A stretch of DNA of 20,788 nt from an uncultured Carnobacterium sp. (lineage in GTDB: Bacteria; Bacillota; Bacilli; Lactobacillales; Aerococcaceae), in contig CALJSD010000115.1 in assembly GCA_937976325.1 (NCBI GenBank), positions 1-20,788 of the forward strand. The letters are read 5' to 3'. Positions within the stretch are counted from its first letter, which is position 1. Each line of letters starts with the position of its first letter. Shown here one piece after another: positions 7,790-15,863 of this stretch. The position numbers were made by a program, and so were the translations under genes. The notes under the pieces were generated by a model. The model searched no databases. It was not told the origin of the DNA and saw only the letters and a list, made by a program, of their open reading frames with translations.

Positions 7790-8235
7790 TAAATCCCATC
7801 CTCGTCATCAAATTCATCAATGTCATTATGTTGAATCGTTGGTAGGCTTACTTGTTGAATGGCTTCTTTACCAGCTAATAAGCTTTGTGTCACCACGTCT
7901 TGCGCACTTGCAGCAAATTCACGTAACATTGCAATTTCAATCAGCATTGGTAAGTTTGTTCCCACAACAACTTCCACATTCTCGAAATCAACAGAAGCTA
8001 ACATGGCAGCCTTGAACGGACTTCCTCCTAAAAGGTCCGCAAATACAACGATTCCTTCTGTTTCTTCTTGCAATTCAGCCATTGCGTTTCTTAAATTATT
8101 TTCAAGAGCTTCCATTGGTTCACTTTCTAAAAATGGTACCACGCGATATGCCGCTTGTTTTCCAGCGATCATCTCTAACGCTTGTCCCACTCCAACAGCA
8201 AATTGTCCATGCCCTGTAAGAATTAACCCTATCAT
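7789..8235 (-). CDS. PTS mannose-family component IIA
   Basis: Cytoplasmic phosphocarrier that takes phosphate from HPr on a histidine and passes it to IIB. The 148-residue protein begins MIGLILTGHGQFA with the phospho-histidine at residue 9, followed by the EIIA-Man fold patterns VVFADLLGGSPF and GTNLPML. The last 15 residues are an acidic tail. AGGAGG lies seven bases before the ATG. It is the first gene of an IIA - YajC-like - membrane protein unit that is separately promoted from IIB-IIC-IID. Confidence 0.93.
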   Translation of the reverse strand: MIGLILTGHGQFAVGVGQALEMIAGKQAAYRVVPFLESEPMEALENNLRNAMAELQEETEGIVVFADLLGGSPFKAAMLASVDFENVEVVVGTNLPMLIEIAMLREFAASAQDVVTQSLLAGKEAIQQVSLPTIQHNDIDEFDDEDGI

Positions 8236-8265
8236 TCCATTTCCTCCTAAATACTTAATATCTTA

Positions 8266-8294
8266 ATACTAGACCAGGTTTCATTAAATATCAA
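8266..8294 (-). promoter_or_regulatory. Promoter of the IIA-YajC unit
   Basis: On the minus strand TTGATA (8289-8294) is followed after 17 bases by TAGTAT (8266-8271). The leader to the IIA start would be about 25 bases. Confidence 0.5.
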
Positions 8295-8301
8295 GCACTA
8301 A

Positions 8302-8316
8302 TTAATGCGTTTTCAT
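8302..8316. promoter_or_regulatory. cre-like (CcpA) site upstream of the IIA promoter
   Basis: The minus strand reads ATGAAAACGCATTAA, matching WTGNAANCGNWNNCW at all but the C position. It lies seven bases upstream of the -35, centred near -50. CcpA sites at such positions can activate or repress, so the sign of control is open. Confidence 0.5.
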
Positions 8317-8334
8317 AAATTTTCTTCAAAATAA

Positions 8335-8380
8335 AACGTGGAGCATTGACGTTTCACTGGGGGTGACAATACTCCACGTT
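8335..8380 (-). terminator. Large hairpin closing the fuc operon
   Basis: Arms 8335-8348 and 8367-8380 pair at 13 of 14 positions. The 18-base interior holds a further 4-bp TCAC/GTGA helix. On the minus strand the stem is followed by TTATTTTG. It begins about 33 bases past the fucO stop and is the only terminator candidate before the next promoter. It is longer than the other terminators here and could also be a dispersed palindromic repeat used as a terminator. Confidence 0.7.
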
Positions 8381-8413
8381 CTAAAAGCTATACGAATATT
8401 TTTGTTTTACCGA

Positions 8414-9565
8414 TTAGAACAATTCTTTGTAGAAAGCAATTGTTTCTTCTAATGTTGGCATGAATGGGTTACCTGGTGCACAAGCATCGATTAACGCATT
8501 CTTAGATAGATATTCGAAGTCGAAGTCTTTTTCTTCAATTCCTAATTCAGTTAATTTCTTAGGAATACCTACTGTTTCAGAAAGAGTTTCGATTTCTTTG
8601 ATTGCATATGCTGCACATTCTTCATCAGATTTACCTTCGGTTTGTAAACCTAAAGCTTTTGCAACATCACGGAATGCAGCTGGAACACGTTTTGCATTTT
8701 CGCGTTCGATTACTGGTAATAACATGGCACAGCATACACCGTGTGGAAGTTTGTAAACAGCACCTAATTGGTGAGCCATTGAGTGAACATATCCTAGTCC
8801 AGCGTTGTTGAATGACATACCGCCTAAGAAGATTGCGTTCACCATACCTTCACGAGCTTCGATATCATGACCGTCTTTAACCGCACGTGGTAAGTATTCT
8901 TTAATTAATTCAATTGCACCAATTGATAATTTCTTAGTAACGCCGTAAGCACCTGGAGTTACTAAAGCTTCAACCGCGTGAGTTAGAGCATCCATACCTG
9001 TTGCTGCAGTTAATGCTGCTGGTTTAGACACCATTAATTCAGGGTCGTTTACAGAGATTAAAGCTAGGCTGTTTTTATCAACCATTACCATTTTAACTTT
9101 TCTTTCTTCGTCTGTAATTACGTAGTTGATTGTAATTTCAGCTGAAGTACCTGCAGTTGTGTTGATAGCAACTACTGGTAAGCCTTTTTTAGCAGATTTG
9201 TGTAATCCTTCGTAGTCTTGAGGTTTACCACCGTTTGTTGCAATTACTGAAATACAGCTTGCACAGTCTTGAGGTGATCCACCACCTAAGCTGATGATGA
9301 AGTCGCAGTTGTTTTCTTTTAATGCAGCAACCCCGTCATTAACGTTTTTACAAGTAGGGTTTGGTTCTACATCAGAGTAAACAACGAAGTCTACACCTGC
9401 TTCTTTTAAAGGTTCTGTGACTTTAGGAAGAATATCACTTGATTCGATAAATTTATCCGTTACTAAAAGAGCTTTATGATATCCTAGATCTTTTACGTAA
9501 GGTCCAATTTCTTTAACGACTCCTCTTCCGATTAAGTTAATAGCTGGTACATAAAATGTTGACAT
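8414..9565 (-). CDS. fucO: Lactaldehyde reductase / iron-dependent alcohol dehydrogenase FucO
   Basis: Reduces L-lactaldehyde, a product of fuculose-1-phosphate cleavage, to L-1,2-propanediol with NADH, balancing redox during fermentation. The 383-residue protein is full length for group III (Fe-type) alcohol dehydrogenases. It has the nucleotide site GGGSPQDC (94-101) and, by alignment from memory with E. coli FucO, metal ligands Asp192, His196, His261 and His275 in DALTH, VHSMAHQLG and LPHGV. The ribosome site AGGAGAG is well placed. It is the last gene of the fuc operon, 29 bases after fucU. Related enzymes such as 1-propanol dehydrogenase share these motifs; context favours FucO. Confidence 0.9.
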   Translation of the reverse strand: MSTFYVPAINLIGRGVVKEIGPYVKDLGYHKALLVTDKFIESSDILPKVTEPLKEAGVDFVVYSDVEPNPTCKNVNDGVAALKENNCDFIISLGGGSPQDCASCISVIATNGGKPQDYEGLHKSAKKGLPVVAINTTAGTSAEITINYVITDEERKVKMVMVDKNSLALISVNDPELMVSKPAALTAATGMDALTHAVEALVTPGAYGVTKKLSIGAIELIKEYLPRAVKDGHDIEAREGMVNAIFLGGMSFNNAGLGYVHSMAHQLGAVYKLPHGVCCAMLLPVIERENAKRVPAAFRDVAKALGLQTEGKSDEECAAYAIKEIETLSETVGIPKKLTELGIEEKDFDFEYLSKNALIDACAPGNPFMPTLEETIAFYKELF

Positions 9566-9594
9566 AATTTTTCTCTCCTAACTAGTAAGTAAGT

Positions 9595-10017
9595 TTATAA
9601 AACACCTTTTTTCAAGATGATGTTTCCGTACAAGGCACTTTCTCCTGTTTGAATCACTAGATAAGCGTCTTTAGCTTGTTCGTAAAACTCAAATCGTTCG
9701 AACTCTTTAATCGCTGCTCCTGGGTGACTTTCTTCTAAGAGACGTTTATATTCGTCCCAAATCACCGGAACTGTTGGATCTCCCGGAACGACTTGCATTA
9801 ATCCTGCTTGATATGAACTGTAAGTATCTAATGGCAATACTTGTAGAATTGCTTCTAAAGCCACTGGAACACCATGTCCGTCCATACGAACGACGCGTTG
9901 GCCGATACGATGAGCTGGGAAGTTTGCATCCGCAAGTACCAATTCATCTCCATGTCCCATCTCCATTAAATATTTCACAAGTTCTGGGCTTAAAATTTTA
10001 GGAATTTGTTTTAACAT
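9595..10017 (-). CDS. fucU: L-fucose mutarotase FucU
   Basis: Interconverts the alpha and beta anomers of L-fucose so that the isomerase receives its preferred form. The 140-residue protein matches the RbsD/FucU family: LSPELVKYLMEMGHGDE with His22 as the likely catalytic residue, DANFPAH (30-36) and the C-terminal ALYGNIILKKGVL. The ATG overlaps the kinase stop by one base (TAATG), with a GAGAGGAA ribosome site inside the end of the kinase gene, so translation is coupled. The FucU rather than RbsD call rests on the C-terminal YGN motif and on the fuc context. Confidence 0.93.
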   Translation of the reverse strand: MLKQIPKILSPELVKYLMEMGHGDELVLADANFPAHRIGQRVVRMDGHGVPVALEAILQVLPLDTYSSYQAGLMQVVPGDPTVPVIWDEYKRLLEESHPGAAIKEFERFEFYEQAKDAYLVIQTGESALYGNIILKKGVL

Positions 10018-11501
10018 TACTGAATTCCTCTCTTCACTTTATTGAATTTCAAGCGAATTTCTTCTAAATTCTCAATCGCACGACTTTCATAACGCGTTAC
10101 AGTTTCTGAAGCCTTGATAATGTCTTGTGCTTCTTGGCGACTTGAAATCACTCCAAGAGTTAGCATTTGTGACAAGATATTTCCAAGTGCACTCGCTTCT
10201 ACCGGTCCTGTAATAACTGTACGTCCTGTAAAGTCTGCTGTTAACTGGCAAAGCAATTTGTTTTGAATGCCTCCGCCAACCATTTGAACAGTTGTCATTT
10301 CGTGTTTTGTCAATTGTTCTAATTGAGTAATTGTTTCTAGATAAGTTAAAGCTAAACTTTCTAGAACGACACGAACGATTTGACCTTTCGTTTGTGGAAC
10401 TTTTTGTCCACTCACCTTACACCATTCTTTAATTTTTGTTTCCATTTCTCCAGGAGAAGCGAAAACTGGGTCGTTTGGATTAATCCATGTTCGGTTGTCC
10501 GTTACTTCTTCGGCTAATGTCACCATTTCGCCAAAGCCAACTTCTTCCCCTTGCAAACGCCAGTCGCGTTGTAATTCTTGAATAATCCACATTCCTGTTG
10601 TGTTTTGTAAGAGACGATATTTACCATCAAAACATCCTTCATTAGTTAGTCCTGAGGCAAATGCTTCATCCGTTACAACAGGTTCGTCGGATTCTGTCCC
10701 AACAAGCGACCATGTACCACATGAGATAAAGACAGTGCCTTTTTCATGTTCATATGGAATCGCAAGTACCGCAGCAGCTGTATCATGTCCAGCTCCTGCA
10801 ATCACGTCAAATGGATCCACTTTCAACTCTTGAGTGATGCGAGGTGATAATTGTCTTAAAACTGCACCATTCTTCGTTGGTGTTGTGAACCATTTACGCG
10901 GAATGTCTAAGCGTTCAAATACTTCTTCTGAGAAGTCTTGTGTGAAGATATCCAGTAACCCACTTGTACTTGCAATCGTGTACTCATTTGAAAGCACTCC
11001 TGAAAGTAAGTAGTTGATTAAATCTGGGATAAACAACACGCGTTGAACGATATTTCTTAATTGTGGTTTTTCTTGCAAATCTGAATAGATTTGTAAGACC
11101 GTATTAATGGTTGCAGGCTGCACACCTGTTTTTTGGAATAATTCTTTCTTCGAGATAGCGTTATAAAATGACTCCTCGTATCGACCCATTCGGTTATCTC
11201 TGTAACAATGTGGTTGATAGAGCAAATCTCCATTTTGATCTAGATAGGCATAGTCTACTCCCCATGTATCAACAGAGATGGAACGAATCGGAATCGAATC
11301 TTTGGAAGCCTTCTTGATTCCTTGCTTAATTTCTCCAAACAAGTGCAACAAATTCCAATACAAACCATCATTAAGATTCACCGGTTCGTTTTTGAACCGA
11401 TGAACCTCTGATAATTGGAGGGAGTGCCCGTCATAAATCGCCTGCATAACACGTCCTGAACTTGCACCTAAATCAATGGCTAATAATTTAATCAAGCTCA
11501 T
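10017..11501 (-). CDS. fucK: FGGY-family sugar kinase, L-fuculokinase by context (rhamnulokinase-like)
   Basis: Phosphorylates L-fuculose at O1 with ATP. The 494-residue protein has both FGGY domains: the N-terminal phosphate loop DLGASSGRV (10-18), DTWGVDYA (78-85), the catalytic aspartate in GAGHDTAA (Asp240) and the C-terminal VGGGIQNKLLCQLTAD region. The pattern is as close to rhamnulokinase (RhaB) as to E. coli-type FucK. Many Firmicute fuc operons use such a kinase, and the neighbours fucI, fucU and fucO decide for fuculose. It lies 30 bases after the sugar-binding lipoprotein gene and overlaps fucU by one base. Confidence 0.87.
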   Translation of the reverse strand: MSLIKLLAIDLGASSGRVMQAIYDGHSLQLSEVHRFKNEPVNLNDGLYWNLLHLFGEIKQGIKKASKDSIPIRSISVDTWGVDYAYLDQNGDLLYQPHCYRDNRMGRYEESFYNAISKKELFQKTGVQPATINTVLQIYSDLQEKPQLRNIVQRVLFIPDLINYLLSGVLSNEYTIASTSGLLDIFTQDFSEEVFERLDIPRKWFTTPTKNGAVLRQLSPRITQELKVDPFDVIAGAGHDTAAAVLAIPYEHEKGTVFISCGTWSLVGTESDEPVVTDEAFASGLTNEGCFDGKYRLLQNTTGMWIIQELQRDWRLQGEEVGFGEMVTLAEEVTDNRTWINPNDPVFASPGEMETKIKEWCKVSGQKVPQTKGQIVRVVLESLALTYLETITQLEQLTKHEMTTVQMVGGGIQNKLLCQLTADFTGRTVITGPVEASALGNILSQMLTLGVISSRQEAQDIIKASETVTRYESRAIENLEEIRLKFNKVKRGIQ

Positions 11502-11531
11502 GTTTTCTCCTCCATTACTAATCCCTATTTT

Positions 11532-12611
11532 TTATTCGTATAGTAAAGCTTTGATTTCTTCGCTATCGATGTTCTTAGCGTCATACCATTTAGAACCAGT
11601 ATCCACGTCTTTAACTGTTTCACCTTTAGCTGCAGCGATTGCTAATTTAACAGCTTGGTAACCAATTTGAACTGGGTCTTGAGTTACAGAACCAACGAAG
11701 ATTCCTTTACGGATAGCATCTTGTTGTAATGCACCTGAGTCAAAACCAACAGCTAAGATTTTATCTTTGCCTAATTTAGATTCTTTGAAACCACCGTTTG
11801 CGTTGATGATTGCTTTAGCAGCAAATTCATTTGAACCATAAACTGCGATAGTATCTTCTTTTTCTAATACTGTTGAAGCTTCTGTTTTACCAGCAGCATC
11901 GTCTACTTGTGCAGGAACACGAACTTCAATGACAACTTTAGCATCTGCTTCTGAAACATTGTTTTTGAATTTGTCATGTCCAACTACAGCTGTTTTAATA
12001 CCTTTTTTCTCTAATAATTCAACCATTTTATCAATGAAACCACTTGTTCTTTGAGTGATTGATAGAGAGTTAACTTCTTGAGAAACTACCCCAATACGAG
12101 CTTTTTTATCTCCAACTTTGCTTTCTAATAATTTGAATAAGTTTTCTGCAGCGTTTCCTCCGGCAGCATGGTTGTCAGTTGAAGCTGTTGCTTTAATAGC
12201 TCCTTCTGGTGCACCTGGTACCCCTGAGTCAAACCCGATAATTGGAATATTTTTACTTTGAGCTTGTTTAATTGCATCTAATTCTGCTTCTGTATCTAAA
12301 GCTGCTAATGCAATAGCTTTTGGATTTTTGTTAATTGCGTTATTTAATTGTTCTAATTGTTCAGCAATCGCTGTTTCATTTTGTGGTCCTACGAATGTAA
12401 TTTTAGCACCTAATTCATCTGCTGCTTTTGAAGCACCTTTATTAACTGCTTTCCAAAAGTCATGTTGGAAACCTTTCGCAATTACTTCAACTTTAAAATC
12501 TCCACCTTTTGATCCTGATGCTGATCCACCACCTGATTTAGATGAACAGCCTGCTAAAATTGCAGAAGCACAAGCAAAAGTGGCAATTGCAAATTTCAAT
12601 GATTTTTTCAT
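11532..12611 (-). CDS. Sugar ABC transporter substrate-binding lipoprotein (CUT2/RbsB-like)
   Basis: Surface-anchored receptor that hands sugar to the ABC permease. The 359-residue protein has a lipoprotein signal peptide with lipobox ILAGC (cleavage before Cys22), a Ser/Gly-rich linker and a type I periplasmic-binding fold (about 38-355) as in ribose/galactose-binding proteins. L-fucose, or a fucose-containing sugar, is the inferred ligand from the operon. AAAGGAGAG lies seven bases before the ATG. The 74-base gap upstream holds a small 5-bp hairpin (12633-12646) and a weak possible internal promoter (TTGAGT at 12667-12672, 15 bases, TATAAA at 12646-12651), which could raise expression of this subunit. 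Confidence 0.92.
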   Translation of the reverse strand: MKKSLKFAIATFACASAILAGCSSKSGGGSASGSKGGDFKVEVIAKGFQHDFWKAVNKGASKAADELGAKITFVGPQNETAIAEQLEQLNNAINKNPKAIALAALDTEAELDAIKQAQSKNIPIIGFDSGVPGAPEGAIKATASTDNHAAGGNAAENLFKLLESKVGDKKARIGVVSQEVNSLSITQRTSGFIDKMVELLEKKGIKTAVVGHDKFKNNVSEADAKVVIEVRVPAQVDDAAGKTEASTVLEKEDTIAVYGSNEFAAKAIINANGGFKESKLGKDKILAVGFDSGALQQDAIRKGIFVGSVTQDPVQIGYQAVKLAIAAAKGETVKDVDTGSKWYDAKNIDSEEIKALLYE

Positions 12612-12685
12612 AAGATTTCTCTCCTTTTATTTATCCTTTATAGGATTTATACTAAAATTTTGAAACACTCAATACTTTATAACGC

Positions 12686-13669
12686 TTATTTTTTCTTGTT
12701 TTGACGGATTAAGATATCAGAGTAAACCGCTACAATTACTACAAATCCTGTGATGAATAATTGATAGTGTGGTTGTAAGTCGATATATGGTAAACCAATC
12801 TTCAATACTGACATGATGAATACCCCAATAATTGTACCAATTACTGAACCAACTCCACCAGCTAATGAAGTACCACCGACTACTACCCCAGCGATTGCAT
12901 CAAGTTCCATACCGTTACCAGTACCAGGAAGAATTGTTGAATATGTTGCCGCATATGCGATACCAGCTAAACCTGCTAATAATCCACTAATAACATAAGC
13001 TGTACCTTCCCATTTGATAACATTTACCCCAGAAAGTCTTGTTGCTTCTTTGTTAGAACCAATTGCGAAAATATAACGACCAACTTTTGTTTTATTTAAT
13101 ACAACTGCTGCTAAAAGTGCTACCACAATCAGTACAACTAAACCTGTTGGAAGATTATCTTGCGTTCTGAATAAATCTTTATACCAACCTTCACCAGTTC
13201 CACGTAATGGGAAAGTAATACTTTGTACATTAGATACGATTGAACTTAAACCACGTGAAATCATCATTGTACCAAGTGTTGCAATGAATGGTGGTAAACC
13301 AAATTTCGCAATTAATACTCCGTTGAATAATCCGAATACACCTCCAATCACTAAAATTGCTAAAAGTGCTAACCATAATGGCCAACCCATTTTTGTATGG
13401 AGCACACCACCAGTAATAGCAGCACACATCATTACAGTACCGATAGATAAGTCAATCCCACCAGTAATAATAACGAATGTTACCCCAATAGCTAAGAACC
13501 CAATGTAATAAGATGCATCTAAGATGCTCACTGCTGTATCAAATGAACGGAATGATTCACTTGAGATTGCAAAAAATGCGAAAATTACAATCAATGCGAT
13601 TATTGCGATTAATTTTTGTAGCCCAACTGTTTTTACTAGTTTAGTCCAGATGGAGTTTCTCTCTTCCAT
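12686..13669 (-). CDS. Sugar ABC transporter permease (CUT2/RbsC-like)
   Basis: Membrane channel subunit of the CUT2 transporter, probably a homodimer. It has 327 residues from the chosen ATG and eight or more hydrophobic segments, with the RbsC-type patterns GGIDLSIGTVM, FGLPPFIATLGTM and LSGVNVIKWEG. A start six codons further upstream (13687) is open, but the AGAGGGG ribosome site (complement 13677-13683) would lie within it and is seven bases before 13669, so the shorter form is preferred. It follows the ATPase gene after 18 bases. Confidence 0.94.
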   Translation of the reverse strand: MEERNSIWTKLVKTVGLQKLIAIIALIVIFAFFAISSESFRSFDTAVSILDASYYIGFLAIGVTFVIITGGIDLSIGTVMMCAAITGGVLHTKMGWPLWLALLAILVIGGVFGLFNGVLIAKFGLPPFIATLGTMMISRGLSSIVSNVQSITFPLRGTGEGWYKDLFRTQDNLPTGLVVLIVVALLAAVVLNKTKVGRYIFAIGSNKEATRLSGVNVIKWEGTAYVISGLLAGLAGIAYAATYSTILPGTGNGMELDAIAGVVVGGTSLAGGVGSVIGTIIGVFIMSVLKIGLPYIDLQPHYQLFITGFVVIVAVYSDILIRQNKKK

Positions 13670-13687
13670 ATTTATACCCCTCTTCAA

Positions 13688-15184
13688 TTATCGATCTGTA
13701 GCTAATGCTAAGATACGTTCTTGTGTTGCTTGACTAATGTCAAGTTCTCCTGTTTTACGTCCTTCACACATAACAACAATACGGTCACTCATACGTAGTA
13801 TTTCTGTTAATTCTGAAGAAATCATAATGATTGATTTTCCTTGAGCAACTAGCTCGTTCATCAATGTATAAATCTCACTTTTCGCACCTACGTCGATTCC
13901 TCGAGTTGGTTCATCAAAGATTAAGATATCACTGTCTTGTTCTAGCCATTTTGCAATAACAACTTTTTGTTGGTTACCACCTGACAAGTTTCGAACTAAT
14001 TGTTTTGAGGATGGTGTTTTTGTTCTTAATGATTTAACAAATTTATCACTTGCTGTAACAATTTCTGCATCATTGATTAAACCACCATGTACATACTTAT
14101 CTAAGTTTGTCATTACTGTATTATTTGCAATTGTCATATCAACAACACATCCATAACGTTTACGGTCTTCTGATAAGTATCCAATACCTTCACGAATAGC
14201 ATCTTGAGGATTTTTAATATCAACTTCTTTGCCATTAATTTTGATGGTACCGCTATCTTTTTTATCCGCACCGAATAATAAACGTGCTACTTCTGTACGA
14301 CCTGCACCCATTAAACCAGAGAAGCCTAAGATTTCGCCTTTTCTTAATACAAAGCTTACATCTTTTACAGAACTTCCTGCATTTAAATGTTCAACTTCTA
14401 AGACTACTGGTGCATCTTCTGGTACAGCTGATGCTGCTTTTGGATCTTCGTAAATTGTACGTCCAACCATCATAGCAATAATTTCGTCTTTAGTTGTATC
14501 TTTTGTATTTACCGTACCAACATATTCACCGTCACGCATAACCGTTACTCGGTCAGTGATACGAGCAATTTCGTCCATACGGTGAGAAATATAAGTAATT
14601 CCTACGCCTTTTTGACGTAAATCATCAATAATTACGAATAATTCATTGATTTCTGATTCAGTTAAAGCTGCAGTTGGTTCATCGAATACAATTACTTTTG
14701 CATCCATTGATAACGCTTTTGCAATTTCAACCATTTGTTGTTTCCCAACTGTTAAATGACCCACTTTTTCTTGTGGATTAATATCCAGTTTTAACAAGTT
14801 GAATAATTCTTTTGCCTTTTTATTTGCAGCATTATCATCAATAAAAAATCCTTGACTAATTTCTTCACGACCAATGAAAATATTTTGTGCTACCGTTAAA
14901 TCATTCATCATGTTTAACTCTTGGTGAACGATAACAATACCATCATCCATCGCTTCTTTTGGTTTTGAATATTCCACTTGTTTTCCGTTATAGTGAATCG
15001 ATCCTTCGTTTGGTTTATGAATCCCTGTTAGTACTTTCATTAATGTGGATTTTCCTGCACCGTTTTCACCCATTAGGGCGTGTACTTCTCCAGCTCTTAA
15101 ATCAAAATCTACACCTTTTAAAGCTTTAACGGGTCCGAAACTTTTAACGATTCCCTTCATTTCAAGAATAACTGGATTACTCAT
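13688..15184 (-). CDS. Sugar ABC transporter ATP-binding protein, double-domain (CUT2/RbsA-like)
   Basis: Energises sugar import. The 498-residue protein has two fused ABC domains. The first shows Walker A GENGAGKST (39-47), signature LTVGKQQ and VIVFDEPTAAL. The second has the degenerate Walker A GLMGAGRTE, signature LSGGNQQK and LIFDEPTRGID. An altered second P-loop is normal in CUT2 ATPases. A GTG three codons upstream is open, but AGGTG (complement of 15191-15195) sits six bases before the ATG at 15184, which is chosen. The gene overlaps the end of the lactose-type IIA by eight bases. Confidence 0.95.
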   Translation of the reverse strand: MSNPVILEMKGIVKSFGPVKALKGVDFDLRAGEVHALMGENGAGKSTLMKVLTGIHKPNEGSIHYNGKQVEYSKPKEAMDDGIVIVHQELNMMNDLTVAQNIFIGREEISQGFFIDDNAANKKAKELFNLLKLDINPQEKVGHLTVGKQQMVEIAKALSMDAKVIVFDEPTAALTESEINELFVIIDDLRQKGVGITYISHRMDEIARITDRVTVMRDGEYVGTVNTKDTTKDEIIAMMVGRTIYEDPKAASAVPEDAPVVLEVEHLNAGSSVKDVSFVLRKGEILGFSGLMGAGRTEVARLLFGADKKDSGTIKINGKEVDIKNPQDAIREGIGYLSEDRKRYGCVVDMTIANNTVMTNLDKYVHGGLINDAEIVTASDKFVKSLRTKTPSSKQLVRNLSGGNQQKVVIAKWLEQDSDILIFDEPTRGIDVGAKSEIYTLMNELVAQGKSIIMISSELTEILRMSDRIVVMCEGRKTGELDISQATQERILALATDR

Positions 15185-15548
15185 GTGTTTCACCTACCTG
15201 TTCCAGTTTTATAACACGCTCTTGGAGCGCTTTCATTTGTGTTTGTTGTTCAACGACGATGCCTACCATTTCCAAAAGTAGATGACTATTCATAAAATGA
15301 TCTTGAGCATGCACTGCTAACAATGTTGGAGAACTTGCTTCTCCTCTAATCTCTAATTGAATCATTTCTGTTTGAACATTATGTGCTTCCACGCCTTTAG
15401 CCTTTGCTTCATCGAGTAATTCTCTTGCAGATGATAAATCACCTGCAAGAGCACTCTTCATTGATTGCATCGCTAAAGATGTCACTTTACTACTTTTTAC
15501 TATAAGTTGCATCAACCGTTGTGTATCTGCTTTTTTAGTATCACTCAT
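15177..15548 (-). CDS. PTS lactose/cellobiose-type component IIA, without a IIC partner here
   Basis: A phosphocarrier of the helical IIA-Lac family, normally passing phosphate from HPr to a IIB. The 123-residue protein has three long amphipathic helices and the active-site motif LLAVHAQDHFMNS, with His80 as the expected phosphorylation site and Asp83 as the trimer metal-binding position. All key residues are intact, so it is not a decaying copy. It lies four bases after the IIB gene and overlaps the ABC ATPase gene. No lactose-type IIC is in the window, so its role with an ABC sugar transporter is unclear; regulation, or service to a distant IIC, are both possible. Confidence 0.9.
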   Translation of the reverse strand: MSDTKKADTQRLMQLIVKSSKVTSLAMQSMKSALAGDLSSARELLDEAKAKGVEAHNVQTEMIQLEIRGEASSPTLLAVHAQDHFMNSHLLLEMVGIVVEQQTQMKALQERVIKLEQVGETHE

Positions 15549-15552
15549 AACT

Positions 15553-15849
15553 TTATCCTAATAATTCAATACCTTGTTTAAGAACTTCTTCTCCGCGCAT
15601 ATTTTCAAAATCTTCATCTGAAATTACTGCAACTGGAATATCAAGGTTTGCTTTTGCTTTTTCTTCAAGATAAGCTAATTGAGGTGATAATAGTAAAACA
15701 TCTACATTTTTTAAATTATCAACACCTGTAATCCCTACAGAGTAGAACGAATAATCTAATTTATCACGATAAATTACTTCATGAATTCTTTCTACTAACA
15801 TACTTGTTGTTAATCCGCCAACACAGGCTAAAATAATTGTTTTTGTCAT
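15553..15849 (-). CDS. PTS lactose/cellobiose-type component IIB, without a IIC partner here
   Basis: The 98-residue protein fits the small IIB family of lactose/cellobiose PTS, which carries phosphate on a cysteine. It begins MTKTIILACVGGLTTSMLVE, with Cys9 at the start of the P-loop-like segment (compare C-x-x-G-M-S-T-S in typical members). Later patterns are VDVLLLSPQ and IPVAVISDEDF. GAGGT lies about eight bases before the ATG. It sits 14 bases after fucI and four bases before the IIA gene, inside the fuc/ABC operon. The phosphocysteine is kept, arguing for an active phosphorelay, but the acceptor is unknown. Confidence 0.88.
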   Translation of the reverse strand: MTKTIILACVGGLTTSMLVERIHEVIYRDKLDYSFYSVGITGVDNLKNVDVLLLSPQLAYLEEKAKANLDIPVAVISDEDFENMRGEEVLKQGIELLG

Positions 15850-15863
15850 TCTAGTTACCTCTT

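Noticed and set aside
13688..15184. Degenerate second P-loop (GLMGAGRTE) as sign of a damaged ATPase
   Set aside because: This is the normal state of CUT2-family double ATPases; the signature and Walker B of both halves are intact.
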